Below are positions 27,582 through 36,700 of a stretch of DNA of 64,000 nt, piece after piece (position 1 is the stretch's first letter; every line of letters starts with the position of its first letter). The stretch spans positions 50,028-114,027 of the forward strand of contig CAZWLY010000012.1 in assembly GCA_964634465.1 (NCBI GenBank). The letters are read 5' to 3'. This DNA comes from CAZWLY01 sp964634465. Lineage in GTDB: Bacteria; Desulfobacterota; Desulfarculia; G963662305. The notes under the pieces were generated by a model. That model saw only the letters and a list, made by a program, of their open reading frames with translations. It did not search any database and was not told the origin of the DNA. Made by a program: the position numbers and the translations under genes.

Positions 27582-28772
27582 ATGACCAACGAAGAAATGC
27601 CGTACATCATTTTCAGCGACACCACCCTGCGCGACGGCGAGCAGATGCCCGGAGCCTCCCTGAAGCCCGAGGAGAAGCTGCTGATCGCCCAGGCCTTGGC
27701 CGGGGCCGGGCTGCTCAGTGTCGAGGTCGGCTTCCCGGCCTCCTCGCCCGACGAAGTCGAGGCCGCCCGTCTGATCGCGGAGAAAGTCGAGGGGCCGGTC
27801 CTGTTGGGCTTCGCCCGCTGCCTCGAAGGAGACATAGACGCCGCGGCCGAGGCCCTGGCCGGGGCCGCTCCGGACAAGCGGGGGATCAACCTCTTCGTGG
27901 CCACCTCGCCCATCCACCGCGACCACAAGCTGAACAAGAGCCGGTCCCAGTTGATCGAGATGATCATTCGGGCCGTAGAGTATGCCAAGCGCCGCTTCCA
28001 CATCGTCGCTTTCGCGGCCGAGGACGCCTCCAGGACCGAGCCCGACTTCCTGGCCCAAGTCTACTCCGAGGCCATCGCCGCCGGGGCGACGACCATCGGT
28101 TTCCCGGACACCCTGGGCCTGATGACGCCGGAGCAGGTCCGCGACACAATCCGCCGCCTCCAGGACGAAGTCAGGGGGATCGAAAAGGTCTTCCTGGCCG
28201 TCCACTTCCACAACGATCTCGGCCTGGCCACGGCCAACTCCCTGGCCGCGGTGGAGCAAGGCGTCCAGGTGATCCAGTGTACGGTCAATGGCATCGGCGA
28301 ACGGGCCGGCAATGCCGCCCTGGAGGAGGTGGTCACCGCCCTCGTCGTCCATCAGGATCGCTTCCGCCGGCAGGTAACGGTCAACCCGACCCGGTTGACC
28401 GAACTGAGCCGGCTGGTCTCCCGGCTGACCGGGGTGCCCGTCGGACCCAACAAGGCGGTGATCGGAGACAACATCTTCGCCACCGAGGCGGGAATCCACC
28501 AGGACGGGCTGCTCAAACACCCGGAGACCTACCTGCCCTTCCCGCCCGAACTGGTCGGAGCGGAAGGAATCCGGTTGGTCCTGGGCAAGCACAGCGGCCG
28601 GGCCGCCTTTGAGAAGCGCCTGGCCGAACTGGGCATCCAGCTCGACCGACAAGAACTCGACAAGTTGGTGGAACACCTGAAAAACACCCCCAAGGAAGAC
28701 TGGCGCGATGACGAAACCCTGCTAAAATATACGGTAAAAAAGCTCTTTGGCGATGAAGCGGGCCGCCCCTGA
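27582..28772 (+). CDS. 2-isopropylmalate synthase-type enzyme lacking the regulatory domain
   Basis: 396 aa; ATG 27582 has AGGATGG upstream, while an in-frame ATG at 27570 has no spaced ribosome site. Motifs of the DRE-TIM acyltransferases: FSDTTLRDGEQMPGAS (metal and substrate), VHFHNDLGLATAN (metal HxH), NGIGERAGNAALEEV, and the subdomain motif EAGIHQDGLLKHPETY typical of LeuA. It condenses acetyl-CoA with a 2-oxoacid. The C-terminal LeuA dimer/allosteric domain (about 110 residues) is absent, so it should be leucine-insensitive, or it may be a homocitrate or other chain-elongation synthase. It stands outside any leucine operon and next to a lipid synthase, which hints at supply of an unusual precursor (inference). 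Confidence 0.75.
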   Translation: MTNEEMPYIIFSDTTLRDGEQMPGASLKPEEKLLIAQALAGAGLLSVEVGFPASSPDEVEAARLIAEKVEGPVLLGFARCLEGDIDAAAEALAGAAPDKRGINLFVATSPIHRDHKLNKSRSQLIEMIIRAVEYAKRRFHIVAFAAEDASRTEPDFLAQVYSEAIAAGATTIGFPDTLGLMTPEQVRDTIRRLQDEVRGIEKVFLAVHFHNDLGLATANSLAAVEQGVQVIQCTVNGIGERAGNAALEEVVTALVVHQDRFRRQVTVNPTRLTELSRLVSRLTGVPVGPNKAVIGDNIFATEAGIHQDGLLKHPETYLPFPPELVGAEGIRLVLGKHSGRAAFEKRLAELGIQLDRQELDKLVEHLKNTPKEDWRDDETLLKYTVKKLFGDEAGRP

Positions 28773-28949
28773 GCAACTATTGGCGGCCGATATCTTTGCA
28801 AAAAGCTTAGAAGGGCGTATTGTTAGGAATGACTCTGGCGACCATAGAGAGCTGAGTAACCGCGGCGAGCCCTGGGCCGGGAAAGCTCCGGCCGCACGTT
28901 GGGGGACGCCGTCCTTCTTCCTTTCCCACAACGTTTTAAGGAGGCTCAA
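28773..28949 (+). other. structured leader upstream of the small YCII-like gene
   Basis: 177 bases rich in complementary segments: CTCT/AGAG around 28831-28847, GGCCGG/CCGGCC with a GAAAGCT loop around 28876-28894, and GGCG pairing possibilities with CGCC near 28907. It ends at an AAGGAGG ribosome site. It may be a cis-regulatory RNA, but it matches none of the riboswitch classes I compared by memory. Confidence 0.3.
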
Positions 28950-29255
28950 GTGAAGTTTCTGGTCATCAACAAGCCCACAGGTCATGGTCATGGAATCGAC
29001 GCCGATCCGGCCAACATCCGCAAGTACGCCGCCAGCGTCCAGGAGATGCTGGACAACGGCACCGTAGAGGCGGCCTACGTCCTGCTCTCGGGCGGTCACA
29101 TGTACATCGTCAATGCGGACAGCTCCGAGGAACTCGTCCTCAAGGTGCGCTACAACCCTCTTTTCAAGGCCAGCCAGACCGAGATCATCCCGATCGAGGA
29201 CGCGATGGGCTACCTGGAGGCGTACGCCGCCCACCTAGAGGAGCACGGAGAGTAG
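28950..29255 (+). CDS. small YCII/DUF3303-like ferredoxin-fold protein
   Basis: 101 aa starting at GTG 28950, six bases after a strong AAGGAGG site. MKFLVINKPTGHGHG and later SGGHMYIVNADSSEEL with RYNPLFKASQTEIIP suggest the dimeric alpha-beta barrel seen in YCII and muconolactone-isomerase-like proteins, which bind small ligands or act as simple isomerases or monooxygenases. Function here is unknown. It lies between the LeuA-like gene and the flippase, all on the plus strand. Confidence 0.6.
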   Translation: MKFLVINKPTGHGHGIDADPANIRKYAASVQEMLDNGTVEAAYVLLSGGHMYIVNADSSEELVLKVRYNPLFKASQTEIIPIEDAMGYLEAYAAHLEEHGE

Positions 29256-29314
29256 GCTCAGGCCCTTGCCGGGCTCCCGGAGCCGAAACGACGACTCTGG
29301 GCCGATTCCTTCCT

Positions 29315-29348
29315 CACCTTGGGAACGGCTAGCGCCGTTCCCAAGGTG
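29315..29348. repeat. perfect 15-bp inverted repeat
   Basis: CACCTTGGGAACGGC (29315-29329), loop TAGC, GCCGTTCCCAAGGTG (29334-29348). It stands 60 bases after the YCII-like stop. No T-run follows on either strand, so it is an atypical terminator, an operator or an mRNA stability element. Confidence 0.7.
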
Positions 29349-29474
29349 GAGGTGTGGCCTGGCTTCCCCCGGTCATTCGGGATCGGATAAGGATGAGGGC
29401 GGGCTTTCGAAGACGCCGTTGCGTTCAGACAGGCCGGGCTTTGGGCCGGGTTTGACAGTGAGGGAAAGCTTACG

Positions 29475-31130
29475 ATGTCGCAAGATCCGGCAAACCACAC
29501 CCGAATCCCGCACGCCATCCCGGAACACCACCTGCCCACCGGACACTCCGGGCATCTCTCGCCGGCGGCCCACCACTGGGCCGATTACCACCGCCTGAGC
29601 GCGAAGGAAAGGGAATTCGTCGATCACCTGACCCGAAAGGGCCAGACGGCCGTCGGCGAGTTGGCCGCGGTTTTGGGCCACGCCGAGAACGAGGCCCTGG
29701 AGCTGATCGAACGCCTGGCGGACAAGGGCTGGCTGCACAAGACCCGCCTGGGAGAAGCGATCCAGGTTCGCCTGAGACGGGCCCACGCCGCCCGGCACCA
29801 AGAGGCGGACCGGGCGGACGAGGACTTCACCGGGCTAAAAAAGCATCTCCTGAAAAACGTCCTTATCTACTGCCGGTTCCGGGTCCTGGCCGTGATCTTC
29901 GGCTACCTGGTCCAGGTCCTCCTGGCCCGGCACATGGGAGCAGAAGACTTCGGGTTCTACTCCATCGTCTTGTCCACTGGAGTCCTTTTGTCTTACCTGG
30001 CCGGGCTGGGCTTCCCGACCTCCGTGGAGAGGTTTCTGCCGGTCTACATCGCCGAAGGGGAGTGGGGCAAGGCCAAGGGCATGGTCAACCGGGCCCAACA
30101 ACTGACCCTGGCTACCGGCGTGGCCCTGGTCCTGGCCGCGCTGCCCTTCATCTTCCTCTCCGACCGACTGGACAGGCCCCACGCCATCCTCTTCGCGGCG
30201 GGCATGCTCCTGACCCCGCTGCTGGGCCTGACCAACGTCACCACCAGCGTCATGCAGGCGGAGAAGAAGTTCAAGGCCAGCTTCTTCATCGATCTGTTCC
30301 TGCCGCCGCTGTTGATGCTGATCTTCTTCGGCTCGATGACCTTCCTCTACCACGACCTGACCGCCGCCCACGGCGTGACCGCCGTTCTATTGGTCCACGC
30401 CGTCATCCTGGCCTTTCTGTTGTACAAGTTCTGGACCTCTCTGCCCGAGGAGTACCGGACGGCCAAGGCCGTCTACCGCACGGCCAAATGGGTCAAAGCC
30501 TCGCTTCCGATCCTGCTGATGACCGGCTTCGTCATCATCGTCTACCGGGTCGATCTGTTCATCGTCGGCGCCATCCTCGGCTCCAAGCAGGCCGGCATCT
30601 ACGCCGCCGCCCTGGCCGCGTCGGACATGCTGGCCATGTTCCTCAAGGCCTCGGATGCGGTGGCCAACCCCGAGATCGCGCCCCTGTTCAAGCGGCGCGA
30701 CTTCAAAAACCTCAACCGGCTGATGGGCCTGGTGGCCGCCTTGGCCTTCTGGCCGACCCTGATCGCCGGAGCGGCCATGGTCGTCTTCGGCAAACAGATC
30801 CTGGGCATGTTCGGCGCCGGCTTCGAGGCGGGCCACACCGTCTTGATTCTGCTCATCGTCTGCCGGTTGATCAAGGCCTGGTCCGGCGCGCCGGGTTACC
30901 TGCTCATCATGACCGGCAACCAGATGAAGCTGGTGACCAACTACTCCGCCCTGGTGGTGGTGGACGTGGCGCTGGTGGCGCTGCTGACCTGGAAACTCGG
31001 CCTCGCCGGCGCAGCCGCGGCCAGCGCGATCTCGATGCTCTTTTCCCGAATCTGGCTGGTCCACACCGCCCGGAAATACACCGAGGTCAACACCGCGCTG
31101 TTCGGCCGCCGGCCGGCTCAGACGGGCTAG
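29475..31130 (+). CDS. polysaccharide/lipid flippase (MOP superfamily) with N-terminal winged-helix domain
   Basis: 551 aa. Residues 1-120 are soluble and include KEREFVDHLTRKGQTAVGEL, ENEALELIERLADKGWL and a beta-hairpin-like KTRLGEAIQVRL, which resembles a winged-helix DNA-binding domain. From about residue 125 the protein is a Wzx/MATE-like flippase: LLARHMGAEDFGFYSIVLST, then about 12-14 hydrophobic segments, and GSKQAGIYAAALAASDML. Such proteins flip lipid-linked glycans or lipids across the inner membrane. Only 13 bases separate it from the RND operon. The DNA-binding-like head on a flippase is unusual and could tether a regulator to the membrane or be a protein-protein domain. Confidence 0.85.
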   Translation: MSQDPANHTRIPHAIPEHHLPTGHSGHLSPAAHHWADYHRLSAKEREFVDHLTRKGQTAVGELAAVLGHAENEALELIERLADKGWLHKTRLGEAIQVRLRRAHAARHQEADRADEDFTGLKKHLLKNVLIYCRFRVLAVIFGYLVQVLLARHMGAEDFGFYSIVLSTGVLLSYLAGLGFPTSVERFLPVYIAEGEWGKAKGMVNRAQQLTLATGVALVLAALPFIFLSDRLDRPHAILFAAGMLLTPLLGLTNVTTSVMQAEKKFKASFFIDLFLPPLLMLIFFGSMTFLYHDLTAAHGVTAVLLVHAVILAFLLYKFWTSLPEEYRTAKAVYRTAKWVKASLPILLMTGFVIIVYRVDLFIVGAILGSKQAGIYAAALAASDMLAMFLKASDAVANPEIAPLFKRRDFKNLNRLMGLVAALAFWPTLIAGAAMVVFGKQILGMFGAGFEAGHTVLILLIVCRLIKAWSGAPGYLLIMTGNQMKLVTNYSALVVVDVALVALLTWKLGLAGAAAASAISMLFSRIWLVHTARKYTEVNTALFGRRPAQTG

Positions 31131-31143
31131 AAGGAGGCGGGTT

Positions 31144-32601
31144 GTGAGAACGCGAGCGAGGAGCCTGACGCCGATCTTTTTGATCGCCATCGCCTTGGTC
31201 GGGCTGGTCTCTCTGGCCGGGTGTCTGACTCTCCCGGCCTGGCGTGAGCCTTTCCCGGCCCGAGCGCCCGACCCCTCCCAACCCTGGTCGCCCGGCCCGA
31301 GCCTCTCCCTGACCGGCGGAGAGAAGGAGGCCTCGCCGAGCGCCGAACCGAAACCCAAGCTGCCGCCGGCCGGCAAGGAGCTGACCCTGGCCGAGCTGGT
31401 GGAGTTGGCCCTTCACAACAACCCGGCCACCCGCCAGGCCTGGGCCCAGGCCCTGGCCTCGACGGCCGAGCTGGGACTGGCCCGGGCGGCCTGGTACCCG
31501 GAGGTCTCCTTTGCCTACGACCTCAACTACCAGCAACGAGGCCAGCAGCTCGGGGCCGACTCTTTCGACGAAACCAACTGGGGACCGACCTTGAAGCTGA
31601 CCTATCTCCTGCTGGAAATGGGCGGCCGGGAGGCGGCCGAGGACGAGGCCAGACAAAAGCTCATCGCCGCCAATCTCCAATACAACCAGGCTCTACAGGA
31701 CCTCTTGCTCACCGTCGAGGAGGCCTACTACCTCTACCTGGCCGCCCGGGAAGAGACGGCGGCCGCCCGGGAGCTGGTCACCGCCGCCAAACTGGCCCGC
31801 CGGGCGGCCGAAGAAAAACATCGGTTGGGACTGGTGGCCAAGAACGACCCCCTCCAGGCTCGGGTCAACGAGACCCAGGCCGTCTACAACCTGGAGCAAG
31901 CCCTGGGCGCCGAGCGTCTGGCCAAGGTGAGCCTGGCCATGGTCGCCGGGCTACCGGCCGAATACGAGCTCCGGATGGCCGAACCCAAGGACCTGCCGCC
32001 CCGCATGCTGGACGAGCAAGCCGACAAGCTGGTCGAAAAGGCGTTCAAACAGCGGCCCGACCTCCTGGCCCTCAAGGCCGCCGTCTCCGGCCGCCGGGCC
32101 GCCGTCAGGGCGACCAAGGCGGCCCTGTGGCCGAGGCTGGGCACCGAGCTTACGCTCGAACACAACGCCTACGACGACCGGTCCGGGGACTGGGACTACG
32201 GGGCCTTTCTGGTCTTGAACTACGACATCTTCAAGGGCTTCTCCCGCCTCTACCAAGAGCAGGCCGCCCAGGCCCGACTCCAGGCCGCCCAGGCCGGCCT
32301 GGCCCAAGCCGAACTCAACGTCCGGACCCAGATCTGGTCCTACTACGTCGCCTACAAGAACACCTGGCGCCAGATCGAGTACGCCAGGGCGATGGTGGCG
32401 GCGGCCCAGGATTCGCACCAGGCCCAGTTGGCCAGCTACCGGCAGGGCCTGTCCAATATCCTGGACCTGGTCGCCGCCCAGAGCCAGCTCCGCCAGGCCA
32501 AGGTCCAGCTCGTCTCGGCCAAAACGAGCCTCTTTCTGGCCCTGGCCAGGCTGGCCCACGCCTGCGGCTCCCTGGAGAAACCCGCCCGAAGGGAACGATG
32601 A
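31144..32601 (+). CDS. TolC/OprM-type outer-membrane efflux lipoprotein
   Basis: 485 aa from GTG 31144 after AAGGAGG. The N-terminus has a lipoprotein signal with lipobox LAGC (near residue 28), so it is lipid-anchored in the outer membrane as in OprM/NodT. The repeated OEP modules are visible: TLAELVELALHNNPATRQAW, LNYDIFKGFSRLYQEQ and ARAMVAAAQDSHQAQLASYRQGLSNILDLVAAQ. It forms the trimeric exit duct of the pump encoded next. Its stop overlaps the adaptor start. Confidence 0.92.
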   Translation: MRTRARSLTPIFLIAIALVGLVSLAGCLTLPAWREPFPARAPDPSQPWSPGPSLSLTGGEKEASPSAEPKPKLPPAGKELTLAELVELALHNNPATRQAWAQALASTAELGLARAAWYPEVSFAYDLNYQQRGQQLGADSFDETNWGPTLKLTYLLLEMGGREAAEDEARQKLIAANLQYNQALQDLLLTVEEAYYLYLAAREETAAARELVTAAKLARRAAEEKHRLGLVAKNDPLQARVNETQAVYNLEQALGAERLAKVSLAMVAGLPAEYELRMAEPKDLPPRMLDEQADKLVEKAFKQRPDLLALKAAVSGRRAAVRATKAALWPRLGTELTLEHNAYDDRSGDWDYGAFLVLNYDIFKGFSRLYQEQAAQARLQAAQAGLAQAELNVRTQIWSYYVAYKNTWRQIEYARAMVAAAQDSHQAQLASYRQGLSNILDLVAAQSQLRQAKVQLVSAKTSLFLALARLAHACGSLEKPARRER

Positions 32602-33752
32602 TGAGTCGACGAGGACCAAACCCAACCCGATCGCCGTTCAGGATCATGGCCGCCGGAATCTGCCTGGCCCTTCTCCTCGGTCCGCTCGGCGCCGTCCCTG
32701 TCCGGGCCGAATTGCCTCCCCGGCCGGTCAAGGTCGCCGCGGTGGTCACTCGGGACGTGCCCGTCTTTCTGGAAGGCAACGGCTCGCTGAAGGCCTCGAC
32801 CGAGGTCTCGGTCAGGCCCCAGGTCTCCGGGAGCCTGGCCGAGGTCCATTTCCGAGAGGGTGATTACGTTTCAAAGGGAGCCCCTCTCTTCTCCATCGAC
32901 TCCAAGGTCTACCGGGCCCGGCTGGACAAGGCCGAGGCGGCGGTGACGGTGCTCGAAACCCAGCTCCAAGAGACCCGGAACAAGGTCCGGCGGCTGAAGG
33001 TCTTGGCCAAGGGCGACTTCGTGTCCCGCCAAGACCTGGAAGACGCCAAGTCGATGGCCGCCGTCCTCAAGGCCCAGCTCAAGGAGGCCCGAGCCGACGT
33101 CAAATTGGCCCGCATCGATCTGGACTACTGCCTCATCCGAGCCCCCATCAGCGGGCGGGCCGGCCTGATCCGCTTCAAGCCGGGCAGCCTGGTGGCCGCC
33201 GGTCAAGAAGAGCCGCTGGTGGCCATCAGCAAGCTCGACCCGATCTACGTCGATTTCAACCTGCCGGGAAAACACCTGCCCCTCGTCAAGAAGCGCCTGG
33301 CCGGCGGCGGGTTGGAGGTCCGGATATCGCCCCGGGGCTCGAAGGGCTGGCCGCGTACCGGCAAGCTGACCTTCCTGGACAACGCCATCGATCCGGCCAG
33401 CGGGACGTTCCTGCTCAGGGGGGAGTTGCCCAACGGCGACCGGGCCCTGTGGCCGGGCCAGTTCGTCCGGGTCCGCCTCATCCTGGGCCGGCTCAGTGAC
33501 GCCGTGCTGATTCCCACGCTGGCCCTCCAGATGGACGAGAAGGGGTATTACGTCTTCGTGATCGACGCCGAGAACAAGGCCGAGTACCGGCCGGTCACGC
33601 CGGGCGAGCGCTACGGCTCCGAAACGGTCATCACCAGCGGCCTGAAGCCCGGCGAGCGGGTGGTCACGGTGGGCCAGTTGGGCCTCAGACCCGGCGGCCG
33701 GGTGGTTGTCCTCCCGGCGGGCGCCGCCGGGAAAGAGGCTGAAAAGAAATAA
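32598..33752 (+). CDS. RND efflux periplasmic adaptor (MFP/HlyD family)
   Basis: 384 aa starting at the ATG at 32598 (a second ATG follows at once), overlapping the TolC stop. A signal-anchor (MAAGICLALLLGPLGAVPV) precedes EVSVRPQVSGSLAEVHFREGD (first lipoyl half), a coiled-coil hairpin (residues 110-170, LETQLQETRNKVRRL), LIRAPISGRAGLI (second lipoyl half) and the beta-barrel region LWPGQFVRVRLILG. It links the inner-membrane RND pump to the TolC-type duct. Stop and next start share one base (TAATG). Confidence 0.93.
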   Translation: MMSRRGPNPTRSPFRIMAAGICLALLLGPLGAVPVRAELPPRPVKVAAVVTRDVPVFLEGNGSLKASTEVSVRPQVSGSLAEVHFREGDYVSKGAPLFSIDSKVYRARLDKAEAAVTVLETQLQETRNKVRRLKVLAKGDFVSRQDLEDAKSMAAVLKAQLKEARADVKLARIDLDYCLIRAPISGRAGLIRFKPGSLVAAGQEEPLVAISKLDPIYVDFNLPGKHLPLVKKRLAGGGLEVRISPRGSKGWPRTGKLTFLDNAIDPASGTFLLRGELPNGDRALWPGQFVRVRLILGRLSDAVLIPTLALQMDEKGYYVFVIDAENKAEYRPVTPGERYGSETVITSGLKPGERVVTVGQLGLRPGGRVVVLPAGAAGKEAEKK

Positions 33753-36700
33753 TGCGGATCTCGGAGGTCTTTATAAGAAGACCGGTCATGACCTTCCTGG
33801 TCATGATCGCCGTCTCCGCTTTCGGGGTCATGGCCTACCGGGCGCTGCCGGTGAGCGACCTGCCCAACGTCAACTACCCCTCCATCAGCGTCGAGGCGAC
33901 CTACCCCGGCGCCAGCGCCCTGACCATGGCCTCCACCGTGGCCGCGCCGCTGGAAAAGCACTTCATGCAGATCGCGGGCCTGGAGCAGATCTACTCCAAA
34001 TCCCTGTCCGGCTACACGGTGGTGGTCCTGACCTTCGCCCTGTCCCGGGACCTCAACGGCGCCGCCCAAGACGTCCAGGCGGCCATAAACGAGGCGATGT
34101 CGGACTTGCCGGACGATTTGCCCGCTCCGCCGACCTACTCCAAGATCAACCCCTCGGACAAGCCGATCATCTATCTGATGGTCTCGTCCAAAACTTTGAC
34201 CCTGGGCCAGCTCTACCGTTTCGGAGCCGACCAGATCTCCAGGCGTCTGTCCACCATTCCGGGCGTGGCCCGGGTCAAGGTCTGGGGCTCCAAGCCGGCC
34301 CTGCGGATTCGCCTCAACCCGGACCTGCTGGCCGCCAGGGGTCTGACGCTGGAAGACGTGGCCGCGGCCGTCGGCCGGGGCAGCCTGACCATTCCGGCCG
34401 GCGTGCTGGAGGGCCGGGAGCTGAGCCTCTACCTGGAGCCCCGGGGCCAGTTGACCACCGCCGAGGAGTTCAACTCCCTGGTGATCGCCACCAAGAACGG
34501 GGCCCCGATCTACCTCAAGGACATCGGCCGGGCGGTCGAGAGTCTGGAGCAGGCCAACATCGACGTCCGCTCCTGGCGGCGGGGCGGAGAGATTCAGACC
34601 AAGGTGGTCACCCTGGCCGTCTATCGCGAACCCACGGAGAACACCGTGGCCGTGACCGGGGCCATCAAGAAGGCGCTGCCCCAGATCCGCAAAGAACTGC
34701 CCGGCGCACTGGACCTGGAGGTCATCTACGACCGGGCCGAGCCGATCATCGCCTCGGTCGACGACGTCAAATCGACCCTGCTCATCGCCTTCGGGCTGGT
34801 GGTGGTGGTGATCTTCTTGTTCCTGGGCCGGATTCGCGACACCATCATCCCTGCCCTGGCGCTGCCCGTCTCCCTGCTGGCGACCTTCATCGTCATGTAC
34901 GCCCTGGACTTCAGCCTCGATCTGCTCTCCCTGATGAGCCTGACCCTGGCGGTGGGCTTTCTGGTGGACGACGCCATCGTGGCCATGGAGAACACGGTCC
35001 GCCACGTCGAGCAGGGCGCTCCTCCCCACCAGGCCGCCCTGATCGGAGCGAGGGAGATCGGCGGCACCATCGCCTCCATGACCCTCTCCCTGGCGGCGGT
35101 CTTCATCCCGCTGGTGTTCATGCCCGGCATAATCGGCCGCGTCTTCCGGGAATTCTCCGTCACCATCGTCGCGGCCATCATCTGCTCCGGGCTGGTGTCC
35201 CTGACCCTGACCCCGATGTTGTGCGGCCGGATGTTGAAGCCGCGGCGCGGCGAGCCCGGCCCGCTGGAGCGCTTCTCCAACCTCGTCGTCGGTTTTTTCC
35301 AGAATATCTACCTGGCCGTGCTCAAGCAGGTGCTCAGGTTCAGTCCGGCGGCCATCCTGATCTGGATCGGCTGCCTGGTCGGCACCGGTTTTCTGTTCCA
35401 GATGCTGCCGTTGACCTTTCTGCCCAAAGGGGATTCAGGGGCCATCATGGGCGAGATCAACGCCGCCGACGGTACCGGGCCCGAGCTGATGAGGGCCTAC
35501 CAGGGCCGCGTCCAGGCCCTCCTCAACGCCAATCCCTACGTGGAACGGGCCATGACCATCACCGGCCTGGGCGGTTCCCTGGGCGCCAACAAGGGCTTCC
35601 TCTTCGTGGTCCTGGTGCCCCACAAGGTCCGCCAACACTCGACCAAGCACGTGGTCCACATGCTCCAGCCCAAGCTTCTGGAGATTCCCGGCGCGATGAC
35701 CTTCCTCGGGGCGGTCCCGGTGATGGACATCAGCTTCGGCGGCGTGGGCGGCGGTGGCGGCGGGGGGGAGTACTCCTTCACCCTCAAGGCCAGCGATCCC
35801 AACCTGCTCTACCACCACGCCAGGGCGTTCGTAGAGAAGGTCCGGCGGCTGCCGGGCTTGGAGAACGTCCAGACCAGTCTGAACCTGAACAACCCCCAAC
35901 TGGAGATCGACATTCTCCATGACCGGGCCGCCTCCCTGGGCGTGTCCACGGCCGCCGTCGAGCGGGCCCTGTTCCTGGCCTTCTCCGGCTACAAGGTGAC
36001 GACCATCAAGTCCGCCACCGACGAGTACAAGGTCATCCTGGAGCTCGGGGAGGAGTTTCGCCGCCGGCCGGAAAACCTGACCCGAATCCACGTCCGCTCC
36101 GCCACGACCGGCCGCCTGGTCCCCCTGGACGAAGTGGTGGAGTGGCGGCGCAAGGTCGGCCCCAGGGAAGTTCGCCACCTGGATCGGCTCAACGTGGTCA
36201 CCATCTCCTTCGATCTGGCCGAGGGCGCACCCATCGGCCAGGCCGTCCGGGAACTGGAAAAGCTGGCCGCCGCGACGCTCCCCCCGGAGATCATCACCGG
36301 CTTCCAGGGCGAGGCCCAGGTCTTCGAGAAGACCATCCAGAGCATGGGCTTCCTGGTCATCCTGGCCCTGCTGATCATGTACCTGGTGCTGGGCGGCCTC
36401 TACGAGTCCTACATCCATCCCATCACCGTCCTGGCCGCCCTGCCCGTGGCCGGCTTCGGCGGTCTGCTGGCGCTGCTGGTCTTCGAGTCGGAGTTGTCGC
36501 TCTACGCTTTCATCGGTCTGTTCCTCCTGATGGGCATCGTCAAGAAAAACGGCATCATGCTCGTCGATTTCGCCAACCAGAAGCTGGCCGAGGGCGGGGT
36601 GAGCCGCCGGGAGGCCATCTTCGAGGCCTGCCGGAACCGCTTCCGGCCGATCGTCATGACCGGCCTGTGCGCCATCATGGGCGCTTTGCCGATCGCCCTG

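Noticed and set aside
23034..28676. A 1880-codon open frame overlapping both the synthase and the LeuA-like gene
   Set aside because: It crosses two genes in shadow frames and shows no family motif.
27582..28772. Annotation of the LeuA-like gene as NifV homocitrate synthase
   Set aside because: The subdomain motif (EAGIHQDGLLKHPETY) is LeuA-like and no nitrogenase genes are near; kept as a less likely alternative.
35740..35775. Glycine-run in the RND pump as a repeat element
   Set aside because: It is an in-frame glycine-rich loop in the porter domain, not a DNA repeat.
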